Origin: Hellea balneolensis
GTDB lineage: Bacteria; Pseudomonadota; Alphaproteobacteria; Caulobacterales; Maricaulaceae
DNA length: 9,539 bases
Assembly: GCA_003233025.1 (NCBI GenBank)
Contig: QIKS01000062.1
Coordinates: forward strand, 1 to 9,539
Direction: 5' to 3'
The position numbers were made by a program, and so were the translations under genes. This document shows, piece after piece, positions 1-6,853 of this stretch (within the stretch, counting starts at the first letter, position 1; each line of letters opens with the position of its first letter). A model generated the notes under the pieces. The model did not search any database. It saw nothing but the letters and a program-made list of their open reading frames with translations, and had not been told where the DNA came from.

Positions 1-522
1 GGTGATTTTGTCCGTCCAAAGCTTTTCTTCACGCACCAGAGCCTGCGCAGCAAGGGCTGTGCCTGTTTCTGCTTTTTGCCATTCAGCTTTCAAGCTGGCC
101 AGTTCACGACTTGTGATTAAAGCCAGCGTATCGCCCCTGCTTACCGTGTCGCCCTCACTGGCATAAAGCCGGGCAATCACACCGCTGACCTTGGGCGAGA
201 CATTTGCGATCCGATCTGCATCAAAACGAATTTCAGCAGGTAGATTAAGCGATTGGCCTATTTCAGCCATCTGCGCTTTACCGAGCTTTATGCCAACCTC
301 ATTGGCCGCCTGCGCCGTCAATTTAACAACGTCACCGCCGTCTTCGGCGTGGTCATCATCATCACCGTCGCCATTGACATTGGCATGATTGTCAGCATGT
401 TCATCGACTTGATTTGGGTGATCGTCATGGGCTGCGGCTGGCGCTTTTGCGCCGTCACCACAAGCGGCAAGCAAGGCCGTCACTATCAATACGAACGTGG
501 CTAATTTCAATTTCTGTTTCAT
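1..522 (-). CDS. czcB: RND metal-efflux membrane-fusion (periplasmic adaptor) lipoprotein, CzcB/CusB-like, N-terminal part
   Basis: This is the first 174 codons of a gene running off the left edge; the frame is open to base 1. The product is the adaptor that links an inner-membrane RND pump to the outer-membrane channel for heavy-metal export. The N-terminus has a basic start, a hydrophobic stretch and a lipobox LAAC with Cys21 as the likely lipidated residue. A His/Asp/Glu-rich linker follows at residues 32-61 (H32, H35, H42, H46, H58 and a DDDD run), a typical metal-binding feature of Czc-type adaptors. A biotinyl/lipoyl-like half-motif (VSPKVSGVIARLYASEGDTV) lies near residues 109-128, followed by the beginning of the alpha-hairpin. 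The ATG overlaps the czcC stop as ATGA, with GGAG seven bases upstream, so translation is probably coupled. The family call is firm. The metal (Co/Zn/Cd versus Cu/Ag) is inferred and favours Czc because of the His-rich linker and the CzcI-like gene. Confidence 0.88.
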   Translation of the reverse strand, partial: MKQKLKLATFVLIVTALLAACGDGAKAPAAAHDDHPNQVDEHADNHANVNGDGDDDDHAEDGGDVVKLTAQAANEVGIKLGKAQMAEIGQSLNLPAEIRFDADRIANVSPKVSGVIARLYASEGDTVSRGDTLALITSRELASLKAEWQKAETGTALAAQALVREEKLWTDKIT

Positions 523-533
523 TGGAGGTCTCC
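519..533 (-). promoter_or_regulatory. ATGA stop/start overlap with Shine-Dalgarno of the adaptor gene
   Basis: On the minus strand GGAG (533-530) lies seven bases before ATG (522-520), and that ATG shares bases with the TGA stop (521-519) of the outer-membrane factor gene. The Shine-Dalgarno sits inside a 10-bp palindrome, GGAGACCTCC (533-524). The arrangement fixes the adaptor start and indicates translational coupling within one operon. Confidence 0.8.
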
Positions 534-1814
534 ATCAAAGGGGGTGGCGCCGATCAAGCTTTTAAGGCGCATGTCTTCACTATTTAAGGTTCGGGTGGCA
601 TCAATCACCGCGACACCGGCCTCGATCAGTCGTTTGCGAGAATCCAGTGTTGTGGTGAGGTCAAACTTCCCGGCAGCATATCCTTGCACCGAGGCCTCAT
701 AAGCGAAGCGTGCCGCGGGCAGGGCTTCAGCTTCGAGCAAGGTCAAGCGCCCGCGCGCGGCCCGGACTTGAGCAATTGCAGAGCGTTGGCGTGCCAGAAG
801 CCGGGCCTGGACCGCGGTACGGTTGATGCTCTTTGCTTTGGCACGATACCCGGCGGCGCGCACTGCGTCGCGGTTGCGGTTAAACAGCGGGATTGGAACA
901 CTGACACCGACAAGAAATGCAGTGTCGCCGGTTTCTTGAAACTGGCGCAATCCGGCGCTAAGCGTTACGTCTGGCACGCCAATGGCCTGGGCCAAATCTT
1001 GCTCGGCACGAAGCCTTGCGGCATGGGCCGTGGCGACAGCCAATTCAGGGTGTTTGCTTAATCCCGGTATTGCCGAAAGGGCGCTCTCGCCTATTGTCGG
1101 CTCGCGGATCTCAGATACTAGAACTACAGGCTCAGCGCTGCCCCAAAGGGCAGCAAGTTCATACCGCGCCTGCTCAACATCACCGTGGGTCACAAAAACT
1201 GCCGCACGCAATATGGCCGCATCGGCGCGGGCGCGCGATAATTCCGGCGGAGCTGCTGCGCCAGCCTCTACCCGCTTGGAGACCGTTTTTTCAAGCGATG
1301 AAGCAAGATCGGCGGACTGTTCAGCAAGTTCAACTAGCCGAATTCTTGCTTGCAAGTCATAAAACAACAGGGCCGCTTCAAGCTCTGTTTCGCGTAAAAT
1401 CGCACTGCATTGCGCTGAACGCAACGCCGCATTGGCCCGGCCAGCCCGCTCGCGTTTGTTTCGTTTGTCGCCAAGCTGGAAGGTTTGTTCAATCAAAAAC
1501 GTTGTCTCCGTTTGATCAAACCCAGCTAGCGCTCCCGACCCAGAAAAATTTTCAACCTCAAGACCGATGGTGGGGTTGAGCCGCCGTCCGGCCTGATCGG
1601 CATCCGCTTGCGCTGCACGGATTTCCAAAGCGGCCTGACGCACTTCAGGTGCAGCGCCGCGCACCTGCGCAATAACGGCGTTAAGATCAATTGGTGTTCC
1701 TGGCAGTATTGCAGGAACGCTCCGCGTCAGCCCCGCGCACGGAGCCGCGACAGCAAGGCCCGAAGGGGCGATTGCCATCAGGACGCACAGCGCGCCCAAT
1801 TTGAATTTTGACAT
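519..1814 (-). CDS. czcC: Outer-membrane efflux channel (TolC family), CzcC-like
   Basis: A 431-residue protein, the usual size for CzcC/CusC-type outer-membrane factors. The export signal is at residues 1-24 (basic SKFK, hydrophobic core, AVAA cleavage region). Cys26 follows a proline, so it does not form a lipobox. The mature part has two internally similar long-helix halves typical of TolC proteins: the first around residues 45-230 with Ala/Glu/Arg-rich coiled-coil segments, the second around 255-425 with a VSVPIPLFNRNRDAV stretch near residues 305-320, a hallmark of the family. It forms the channel through which the RND pump and adaptor expel metal ions. AGGA lies nine bases before the ATG at 1814. 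It sits 71 bases downstream of the CzcI-like gene and overlaps the adaptor gene by four bases, so the three genes form one operon. Metal specificity is not readable from this protein. Confidence 0.9.
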   Translation of the reverse strand: MSKFKLGALCVLMAIAPSGLAVAAPCAGLTRSVPAILPGTPIDLNAVIAQVRGAAPEVRQAALEIRAAQADADQAGRRLNPTIGLEVENFSGSGALAGFDQTETTFLIEQTFQLGDKRNKRERAGRANAALRSAQCSAILRETELEAALLFYDLQARIRLVELAEQSADLASSLEKTVSKRVEAGAAAPPELSRARADAAILRAAVFVTHGDVEQARYELAALWGSAEPVVLVSEIREPTIGESALSAIPGLSKHPELAVATAHAARLRAEQDLAQAIGVPDVTLSAGLRQFQETGDTAFLVGVSVPIPLFNRNRDAVRAAGYRAKAKSINRTAVQARLLARQRSAIAQVRAARGRLTLLEAEALPAARFAYEASVQGYAAGKFDLTTTLDSRKRLIEAGVAVIDATRTLNSEDMRLKSLIGATPFDGDLQ

Positions 1815-1854
1815 GTAATTTAATCCTAGTGGTAACCTTAAAACAACGATAAAC

Positions 1855-1872
1855 CAGCGCTTGGAAGCGCTG
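1855..1872. repeat. Perfect 8+2+8 inverted repeat between the CzcI-like gene and czcC
   Basis: CAGCGCTT, a two-base GG spacer, then AAGCGCTG form an 18-bp perfect palindrome in the 71-base gap between the two genes. As RNA it would be a 7-bp stem with a tetraloop. No T-run follows on the minus strand, so it is not a standard terminator. It could be a processing or attenuating hairpin that sets the ratio of the small protein to the pump parts, or a protein-binding site. Confidence 0.6.
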
Positions 1873-1885
1873 CTAGCGAGGCAGG

Positions 1886-2257
1886 TTAGGCACGAGGAGG
1901 ACGGTATAAACCCAAAGGCCCGCCGCGGGGCATTGCTTGGTCAGAGCCCGGTCTTAGAGACAGCATGGCTGATATACCGTAGCTCAGGCCGGAAACTTTC
2001 ATGCCGACCATATGAACGTGGCAGGGGCCGCAATTATGGACATGATGATCATGGTCCGGGCGTTGATCTTCGCTATCTTTTTCAAGATTAGCATTTTTAA
2101 CGCCAGCATGTTGGGCCGTAATGTCGGCGCTCTGGCAGGCGATCTCGTCTGCATCAACCGGATGAATATCAGCCGCTAACGCACCAAAACTCATCGCCAT
2201 AGCAAGCAAGGCGGTAAGCCAAAATCTGGCGGAACATATAAGTACGACAAGTTTCAT
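1886..2257 (-). CDS. Small exported His/Cys-rich protein, CzcI-like / putative periplasmic metal-binding protein
   Basis: A 123-residue protein. Residues 1-29 look like a Sec signal (hydrophobic core LTALLAMAMSFGALAA), so the mature protein should be periplasmic. Its centre is dense in potential metal ligands: H69, H71, H72, H74, C76, C79, H80, H82, then M83 and M86. The sequence CGPCH combines a Cys-x2-Cys pair with flanking histidines. The C-terminus ends in RPPRA, as I recall from small proteins encoded ahead of Czc-type operons (CzcI/DUF2946-like). Its position as first gene before czcC fits the czcI-C-B-A order. The role in Czc systems is poorly defined; a metal sensor or chaperone in the periplasm is an inference. 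The ATG at 2257 is chosen because it preserves the whole signal peptide; no strong ribosome-binding site is visible. Gene reality is likely, exact family less sure. Confidence 0.72.
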   Translation of the reverse strand: MKLVVLICSARFWLTALLAMAMSFGALAADIHPVDADEIACQSADITAQHAGVKNANLEKDSEDQRPDHDHHVHNCGPCHVHMVGMKVSGLSYGISAMLSLRPGSDQAMPRGGPLGLYRPPRA

Positions 2258-2273
2258 CTATACCAGTTTAGCA

Positions 2274-2339
2274 GGCCTTGATCTTAATTTCATTAACATA
2301 ATTCATTATGTTATTTTAATGTAGCGTTTCATCAAGGCC
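2274..2339. repeat. Outer 9-bp inverted repeat enclosing the candidate operator
   Basis: GGCCTTGAT at 2274-2282 and its exact reverse complement ATCAAGGCC at 2331-2339 flank the 20-bp palindrome almost symmetrically (centres about three bases apart). If transcription of the metal operon starts just downstream of the inner palindrome, the upstream arm would lie at the -35 and not be transcribed. That would favour a DNA-level role (paired protein sites or looping) over an RNA hairpin. Confidence 0.5.
2294..2313. promoter_or_regulatory. 20-bp perfect palindrome, candidate operator of the metal-efflux operon
   Basis: The arms TAACATAAT and ATTATGTTA are perfect 9-bp inverted copies separated by TC. 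The palindrome lies 36 bases upstream of the first gene's ATG. On the minus strand it covers a possible -10 element, CATAAT (2310-2305), paired with a weak -35, TTGATG (2335-2330), at a long 19-base spacing. An AT-rich palindrome over the -10 is where ArsR/SmtB- or TetR-type metal sensors commonly bind. No such regulator gene is visible in the window, so the binder is unknown. Confidence 0.5.
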
Positions 2340-2488
2340 GCTTTTCAAAGATCAACATGTTCGCACCATAGCATACCATCACCAATATGACTTTCGTGTC
2401 TATACCTTACGGCCTTCAAACAAATGCAGATCCCAGATAAAATGCCGAATTTCTTCAGCAAGTTAAATGATTTATTATTGAAAAGAAA

Positions 2489-2565
2489 TGGCGCGAGTGA
2501 CGGGACTCGAACCCGCGGCCTCTGGCGTGACAGGCCAGCGCTCTAACCAACTGAGCTACACCCGC
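2489..2565 (-). tRNA. tRNA-Asp (anticodon GTC)
   Basis: A complete 77-nt cloverleaf reads on the minus strand. The acceptor stem GCGGGTG pairs with CACTCGC (one G-T wobble). The D arm is GCTC/GAGC, the anticodon stem CTGGC/GCCAG with loop CTGTCAC, and the T arm GCGGG-TTCGAGT-CCCGT. Discriminator G is followed by an encoded CCA (2491-2489). The anticodon GTC is at 2531-2529 and reads aspartate codons GAC/GAT. No arm is broken, so it should be functional. The 3' end faces the metal-efflux operon. Confidence 0.97.
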
Positions 2566-2595
2566 TTAAAAAAGCTTTACGCTTGCAAGGCGCTT

Positions 2596-2624
2596 CTACT
2601 ACCTCGCCCTCAGGGGGGCGTCAA
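2596..2624 (-). promoter_or_regulatory. Candidate promoter of tRNA-Asp
   Basis: On the minus strand TTGACG (2624-2619) is followed after exactly 17 bases by TAGTAG (2601-2596). The -35 matches the consensus in five of six positions and the -10 is weak. A start about seven bases further on would leave a short leader before the tRNA. A C-rich/G-rich run in the spacer is notable. Confidence 0.5.
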
Positions 2625-2731
2625 TGTGTTTTAAGGGTAATTTCAGGTTTTTTTGCGGAACAGGTGAGGTGAGGGCGGACTATAGGTGTCGATGTTTAGC
2701 GGGTTGTTTGAATAACGCAGCAAAACATCGC

Positions 2732-2768
2732 AAATTGGCTAAATTGGCTTGAAAAATAGAATTTGGCT
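2732..2768 (+). repeat. Short direct repeats AAATTGGCT
   Basis: AAATTGGCT occurs twice in perfect tandem (2732-2740 and 2741-2749), and a near copy, AATTTGGCT, follows at 2760-2768. They lie 75-110 bases upstream of the LysR-type gene, upstream of its candidate promoter. They could be a repeated regulator half-site or a simple duplication; AT-richness makes the first reading uncertain. Confidence 0.45.
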
Positions 2769-2792
2769 AAATAGCAATACAAAATTTTAACC

Positions 2793-2824
2793 CATAGACA
2801 AAAGTTATAGGGCAGGTTTATAAG
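2793..2824 (+). promoter_or_regulatory. Candidate autoregulated promoter of the LysR-type gene
   Basis: TAGACA (2795-2800; five of six matches to TTGACA) and TATAAG (2819-2824; five of six to TATAAT) are 18 bases apart. Overlapping the -35 is the interrupted palindrome CATAG-N7-TTATA (2793-2809), which contains the LysR-type T-N11-A core (T2795, A2807). This is where a LysR protein repressing its own gene would bind. A start near 2831 would leave a very short leader, with AGGAGG (2831-2836) close to the 5' end. Confidence 0.45.
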
Positions 2825-2843
2825 GTTATCAGGAGGACAGTTT

Positions 2844-3746
2844 ATGCGGCTGAGACATATAGAAGTTTTTCATGCGGTTTATTCAAATGGCTCCATCAGT
2901 GCGGCGGCACGTATGTTAAATGTGTCGCAGCCTGCCGTGAGTAAAGTGTTGCGCCACGCGGAAGCGCAATTGGGTTTTACATTGTTTGATAGAAGTAAGG
3001 GTAAATTAATCCCGACCACAGACGGGATTGAATTGTTCACCGAGGTGAGTAGGGTTTATCAGGAAATTGGTGCGCTTCGCCGCATAGCCAGGAACATTAA
3101 AAGCAATAAATCTGGCCAAATACGCATTGCGGCCATTACCGGTTTGGCATTTGATATGTTGCCGCGTGTTATTGCCCAATATCAAATAAACTCCCCTAAT
3201 GTCGCCTTTGAAGTGCAAACGCAGCATTACCGTAAATTGGAATCATCATTATTTGAAATGGAAAATGATATCGGGTTGGCCTTTCACCCTCCTTCCCATC
3301 AAGGGTTGAAATCATATGAGCTTGGAGAGGCAGAATTTGCTTGCGTTTATAGTAAAAATGTCTTTCCCGGGCAGCCGAAGCGGATAAAAATGGCTGATCT
3401 GAAACATATGGAAGCGATCGCCATGAATGGGCGAGGGCCACTTGGTCGGCTGCTCATGGATAAAGTTCAAAATCGCGATGTCACCCTGCATACCCGCCTT
3501 GTGGCAGATACCTGTTTTATGGCCACCAGGTTTGTCAAGCATAGCGGCGGTGTGACAATCGTTGACGAATTTACCGCAAGGGCGCAAATTGATGATGATT
3601 TGGAATTTGCCAGGTTTGACCCACCTATCAAGTTTTCTGTAAAAGCACTTTACTTGGAATCCCGGCCGCTTTCAGGCCTATGTGAGGATTTTTTGGAGAG
3701 TTTTAAAGCGCAATTTGAAGAATTTATTGGCGACGAGGCTGATTAA
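2844..3746 (+). CDS. LysR-family transcriptional regulator
   Basis: A 300-residue protein of standard LysR length. The winged helix-turn-helix is at residues 1-62; the sequence SISAAARMLNVSQPAVSKVL around residues 17-36 is the classic LysR recognition motif, followed by the TLFDR wing near 47-51. A linker helix follows and then a two-lobed effector-binding domain from about residue 92 (GQIRIAAITGLAFDMLPRVI) to the C-terminus. AGGAGG seven bases before the ATG sets the start with confidence. It is co-oriented with the TonB-dependent receptor gene 160 bases downstream rather than divergent, and a similar LysR-like box precedes both. The likely job is substrate-dependent control of the receptor and of itself. 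The effector is not predictable; the pocket sequence does not match one I can name. Codon use is AT-richer than in the metal operon. Confidence 0.93.
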   Translation: MRLRHIEVFHAVYSNGSISAAARMLNVSQPAVSKVLRHAEAQLGFTLFDRSKGKLIPTTDGIELFTEVSRVYQEIGALRRIARNIKSNKSGQIRIAAITGLAFDMLPRVIAQYQINSPNVAFEVQTQHYRKLESSLFEMENDIGLAFHPPSHQGLKSYELGEAEFACVYSKNVFPGQPKRIKMADLKHMEAIAMNGRGPLGRLLMDKVQNRDVTLHTRLVADTCFMATRFVKHSGGVTIVDEFTARAQIDDDLEFARFDPPIKFSVKALYLESRPLSGLCEDFLESFKAQFEEFIGDEAD

Positions 3747-3754
3747 GCTCAACC

Positions 3755-3771
3755 TATAACCAAAGCTTATA
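3755..3771 (+). promoter_or_regulatory. Candidate LysR-type binding site upstream of the receptor gene
   Basis: TATAA-CCAAAGC-TTATA is a perfect 5-7-5 interrupted palindrome with the T-N11-A core (T3757, A3769). It matches the site at 2793-2809 in 12 of 17 positions, including CAAA in the spacer and the whole TTATA arm. It lies 135 bases before the receptor ATG. I see no convincing -35/-10 pair between it and the gene; GATAAT at 3862-3867 is a possible -10 without a -35. Confidence 0.45.
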
Positions 3772-3906
3772 CCCATTGTATATCTTATTAATGTACCGAA
3801 CTTTAATGCTTGGCTACAAATCTGTTCACAGGATGAGAAATTATGAGGGTGGTTTTTCGGTGATAATGTCGAAACCTAGCTCACATAAGCAAACAGGGGA
3901 GCTACC

Positions 3907-6822
3907 ATGACACACCGCTTTTATACATCAACAGCATTAGGGTTATTACTGGCAGGGCCATTTTCCATGGGGGCCGTCTCCTTTGCGCAAGAGGGGCAAA
4001 CGTCGGCACAAAATGCAACCAATGACGAGATTGTCGTGACCGGGTCACGGATCCGACGTTCCAATATATATACGGCTATTCCCGTACAGGGGCTGGATAT
4101 TGCAGATATTGAATCTAGCGGCACTGCTGATTTGGCGGAACTTATAACGCAAATTCCAGGTGTTGAATTTTCTCTTTCCCCTGAAAGTACAAATTTAAGT
4201 ACGCAAAATCGCGGCCTGAGCACGATTAATTTGCGCGGCCTTGGCGGGGATCGTACTTTGGTTTTGATCAATAGCCGCCGCGCCGTTTCCAATTCGGGCA
4301 ATGGCGAGCGGGTTAGCCTTGACACCATTCCGTCGGGGTTTGTCCAGCGTGTGGAGGTAACCACTGGCGGTGCGTCGGCTATTTACGGTGCAGATGCGAT
4401 AGCGGGGGTTGCCAATGTCATTCTTCGTGACGGCTTTGAGGGTGTGCGTGCAGGCTACCGTTTTAGTTCCGCCGATGCGAGCGGAGAGCGCGAAAATACC
4501 GTTGATCTTACAATTGGTAAAAACTTTGCCGGGGATCGCGGCAATGTTTTGCTCGGCGTGACCTATGATAATGAGACGGCCGTTTTTGCTGACGCGACAC
4601 GGCCAGACTCGATTACGCCATTTCGGTTCAACCCTGATCCCGACTGTGTCCCTGAGCGCTTTACCGAATGCGACCGTGACCTTAGCTCGTTTTTGCCGGG
4701 TGGGCGCTTTGAGGGTGATGATGCGTGGAATATTGGCGGGGTCTGGTTTAATGACCAGTCACTTGTGCCCGACGATGGCCGCATAAGCGCCGGGTTTGAA
4801 ACAGACCGTGACGGGTTTAATCTGAGGACCGGGCGTACCCTGTCGCCAGATGTCGAAACCCTGGCGCTGGCTGGCAATCTTGATTACGATCTGACAAACA
4901 ATATTTCTGCTTTTGCGGAGGTGTATTATACGGATGTTGGTACTTCATCTCTTGCCGGTATAGGCAGAACTGCCAGCAGCGGCACGGATATTGGCCCAGC
5001 AGGCAATTCCATTGACATTGGCACTATATCTTCAAGTAACCCCTTTATTCCGGCTGAGGTTGAGGAAACCAGGATAGGCTCGGTCAGTTGGGCGCGCCGT
5101 TTTACCGAAGTTGGCCCTCGCCTTACCGAAAATGACCGCACCACGCTGCGCACAGCAGCAGGGTTTGAGGGCAGTCTGGCAAATGACTGGGCTTGGACAG
5201 CTTACGGTACTTATGGGAGGTTTGAACAAGAGCAAGTTCAATTTAATGAGTTAAATTTTCAAAATATTCGCAATGCCTTACGTGTTGAGTCTGACGGCGC
5301 TGGCGGTTTTCAGTGTGATGATGCGGACGCACGTGCAGACGGCTGCGTCCCGCTTAATATTTTTGGCGAAGGCTCGATCTCAACGGCAGCCGCGGACTAT
5401 ATTCGTGTTACGGGCAATTTACGCCAGGAGCGCGAGCAAATCATAGGCGCAGCCAATATAAACGGCGATGTATTCGAATTGCCTGCCGGCGCTTTGAAAG
5501 CGGCTTTTGGTGTTGAGTATCGCAAGGAATCCCAGACAACGGTTGGCGATCCTGACAATGTTTTGGAGCTGACAAGTTTATCCGTAATTCCCGATATTGA
5601 CGCCAGCTTTGATGTGATAGAAGGTTTTGGCGAGCTGGATGTTCCCCTGATTAAGGATCAACCCGGTGTTCATTCGCTAGACTTGCAACTTGCCGGTCGC
5701 GTTGGTAATTACAGCACAATCGGGACGATTGTCAGTTATAATATCGGCGGCAGTTATTCTCCAAACCCTGACATGCGTTTTCGGGCGCAATATTCGCGCT
5801 CGCAACGGGCACCGACCATCACCGAATTTTTCTCACTCGCCCGTGGTGATTTTGATAACCTTGCTGATCCTTGTGATGGACTTAACCCTGACGGAACTGG
5901 CCTTACGGGGCCAAATGCAACAATCTTTGCGGCGAACTGTTTGACCGAAGTCGGCATTCAGGCATTTTTTGCCAATCCTGATAATGCCGGCTCACCATTT
6001 GATGCAAATGACGGCTCCGTTTTTGGCCCCAATGCTGGTAATAACCAGTTGAATGAAGAAACCGCCGATACATTCACAATTGGTTTAATATTGGCACCAG
6101 AGGCGTTCTCCAATTTCTCTATCATTATCGATTATTATCACATTAATATTGAAGGAGCTATCGGTACGGTTTCAACTCAGGACACGGCTGATTTGTGTTA
6201 TGCTGCCACTGTGTTTCCAAACAACCGTTTTTGCGATGTGATCACCCGCGATGCCTCAACGGGAGAAGTTGTAGAAGTTATTAACCGCGAGGAAAACTTA
6301 AACTCACGGTTGGCAGAAGGCATTGATTTTACCCTTAATTATGATTTTGACCCTAAAATTATTCCTGGTGATTTCGATTTTAAAATCGTTTATGCGCTCT
6401 CTTTGTCAAATGAACGTGTTTTTGAAGGTTTGAATGGCCCTGAATTTGCTGATTTTAACGGCGAAATCGGCGATCCTATCGATCGGTTTCGGGCGCGTCT
6501 GGGTTGGAACTGGAACGATTTCCGCTTTAGCTATGTCTGGAATTACCAAAGCGGCGGGGTTGATGATAATGAGATAAGTGTTTCCGATAACGCTTTCTTT
6601 GAAACAGGAAGCCAGTCTTTCCACGACATTTATGCGCAATATGGATTTGATAATAAATTTAACACGCAAATTTTCGGCGGCGTTAGAAATCTGCTCAATG
6701 ATTTCGGACCTGTGGTTCCGACAAATTTACCTAACGGTAGTGGCAATACCCGCAATATTGTCTCAAATGTCAATAGTCCGATCGGCAGAGAGTTTTATAT
6801 TGGTGTTCGGGCGAATTGGTAA
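3907..6822 (+). CDS. TonB-dependent outer-membrane receptor
   Basis: A 971-residue receptor that would import a bulky ligand across the outer membrane using TonB-ExbBD energy. A Sec signal spans residues 1-27 (cleavage after SFA). A TonB-box-like DEIVVTGSRI starts at residue 40, as in proteobacterial receptors. The plug domain runs to about residue 175, with NRGLSTINLRGLGGDRTLVL near 101-120 and GGASAIYGADAIAGVANVIL near 154-173. The rest is a beta-barrel with alternating aromatic strands, ending in the C-terminal Trp971 needed for BAM assembly. The eight cysteines fall in four close pairs (247/255, 470/480, 656/678, 764/776), probably loop disulfides. AGGGGAG lies just upstream of the ATG. 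No siderophore-specific feature is visible; large receptors of this subgroup serve many ligands, including sugars and aromatics. The neighbouring LysR gene is the likely regulator. It ends 31 bases from the convergent tetR. Confidence 0.95.
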   Translation: MTHRFYTSTALGLLLAGPFSMGAVSFAQEGQTSAQNATNDEIVVTGSRIRRSNIYTAIPVQGLDIADIESSGTADLAELITQIPGVEFSLSPESTNLSTQNRGLSTINLRGLGGDRTLVLINSRRAVSNSGNGERVSLDTIPSGFVQRVEVTTGGASAIYGADAIAGVANVILRDGFEGVRAGYRFSSADASGERENTVDLTIGKNFAGDRGNVLLGVTYDNETAVFADATRPDSITPFRFNPDPDCVPERFTECDRDLSSFLPGGRFEGDDAWNIGGVWFNDQSLVPDDGRISAGFETDRDGFNLRTGRTLSPDVETLALAGNLDYDLTNNISAFAEVYYTDVGTSSLAGIGRTASSGTDIGPAGNSIDIGTISSSNPFIPAEVEETRIGSVSWARRFTEVGPRLTENDRTTLRTAAGFEGSLANDWAWTAYGTYGRFEQEQVQFNELNFQNIRNALRVESDGAGGFQCDDADARADGCVPLNIFGEGSISTAAADYIRVTGNLRQEREQIIGAANINGDVFELPAGALKAAFGVEYRKESQTTVGDPDNVLELTSLSVIPDIDASFDVIEGFGELDVPLIKDQPGVHSLDLQLAGRVGNYSTIGTIVSYNIGGSYSPNPDMRFRAQYSRSQRAPTITEFFSLARGDFDNLADPCDGLNPDGTGLTGPNATIFAANCLTEVGIQAFFANPDNAGSPFDANDGSVFGPNAGNNQLNEETADTFTIGLILAPEAFSNFSIIIDYYHINIEGAIGTVSTQDTADLCYAATVFPNNRFCDVITRDASTGEVVEVINREENLNSRLAEGIDFTLNYDFDPKIIPGDFDFKIVYALSLSNERVFEGLNGPEFADFNGEIGDPIDRFRARLGWNWNDFRFSYVWNYQSGGVDDNEISVSDNAFFETGSQSFHDIYAQYGFDNKFNTQIFGGVRNLLNDFGPVVPTNLPNGSGNTRNIVSNVNSPIGREFYIGVRANW

Positions 6823-6853
6823 AGGGTCAGCCCTGGGGCGCCGTAAAACAAGC

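Noticed and set aside
253..504. Plus-strand open frames antisense to the efflux genes
   Set aside because: They mirror the His/Asp-rich adaptor segment and its neighbours, have no ribosome-binding sites and lie opposite clear family members.
2051..2063. CxxCH of the small exported protein as a cytochrome c haem site
   Set aside because: The protein is very short, the motif sits in a His-rich patch, and the operon is for metal efflux; metal ligation is simpler.
2566..2843. Small coding gene or terminator between tRNA-Asp and the LysR-type gene
   Set aside because: No frame with a start and a ribosome-binding site, and no stem followed by a T-run; only promoters and short repeats are visible.
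6823..6853. Possible bidirectional terminator between the receptor gene and tetR
   Set aside because: Only a 4-bp AGGG/CCCT stem (6823-6834) with no T-run is present; too weak to call.
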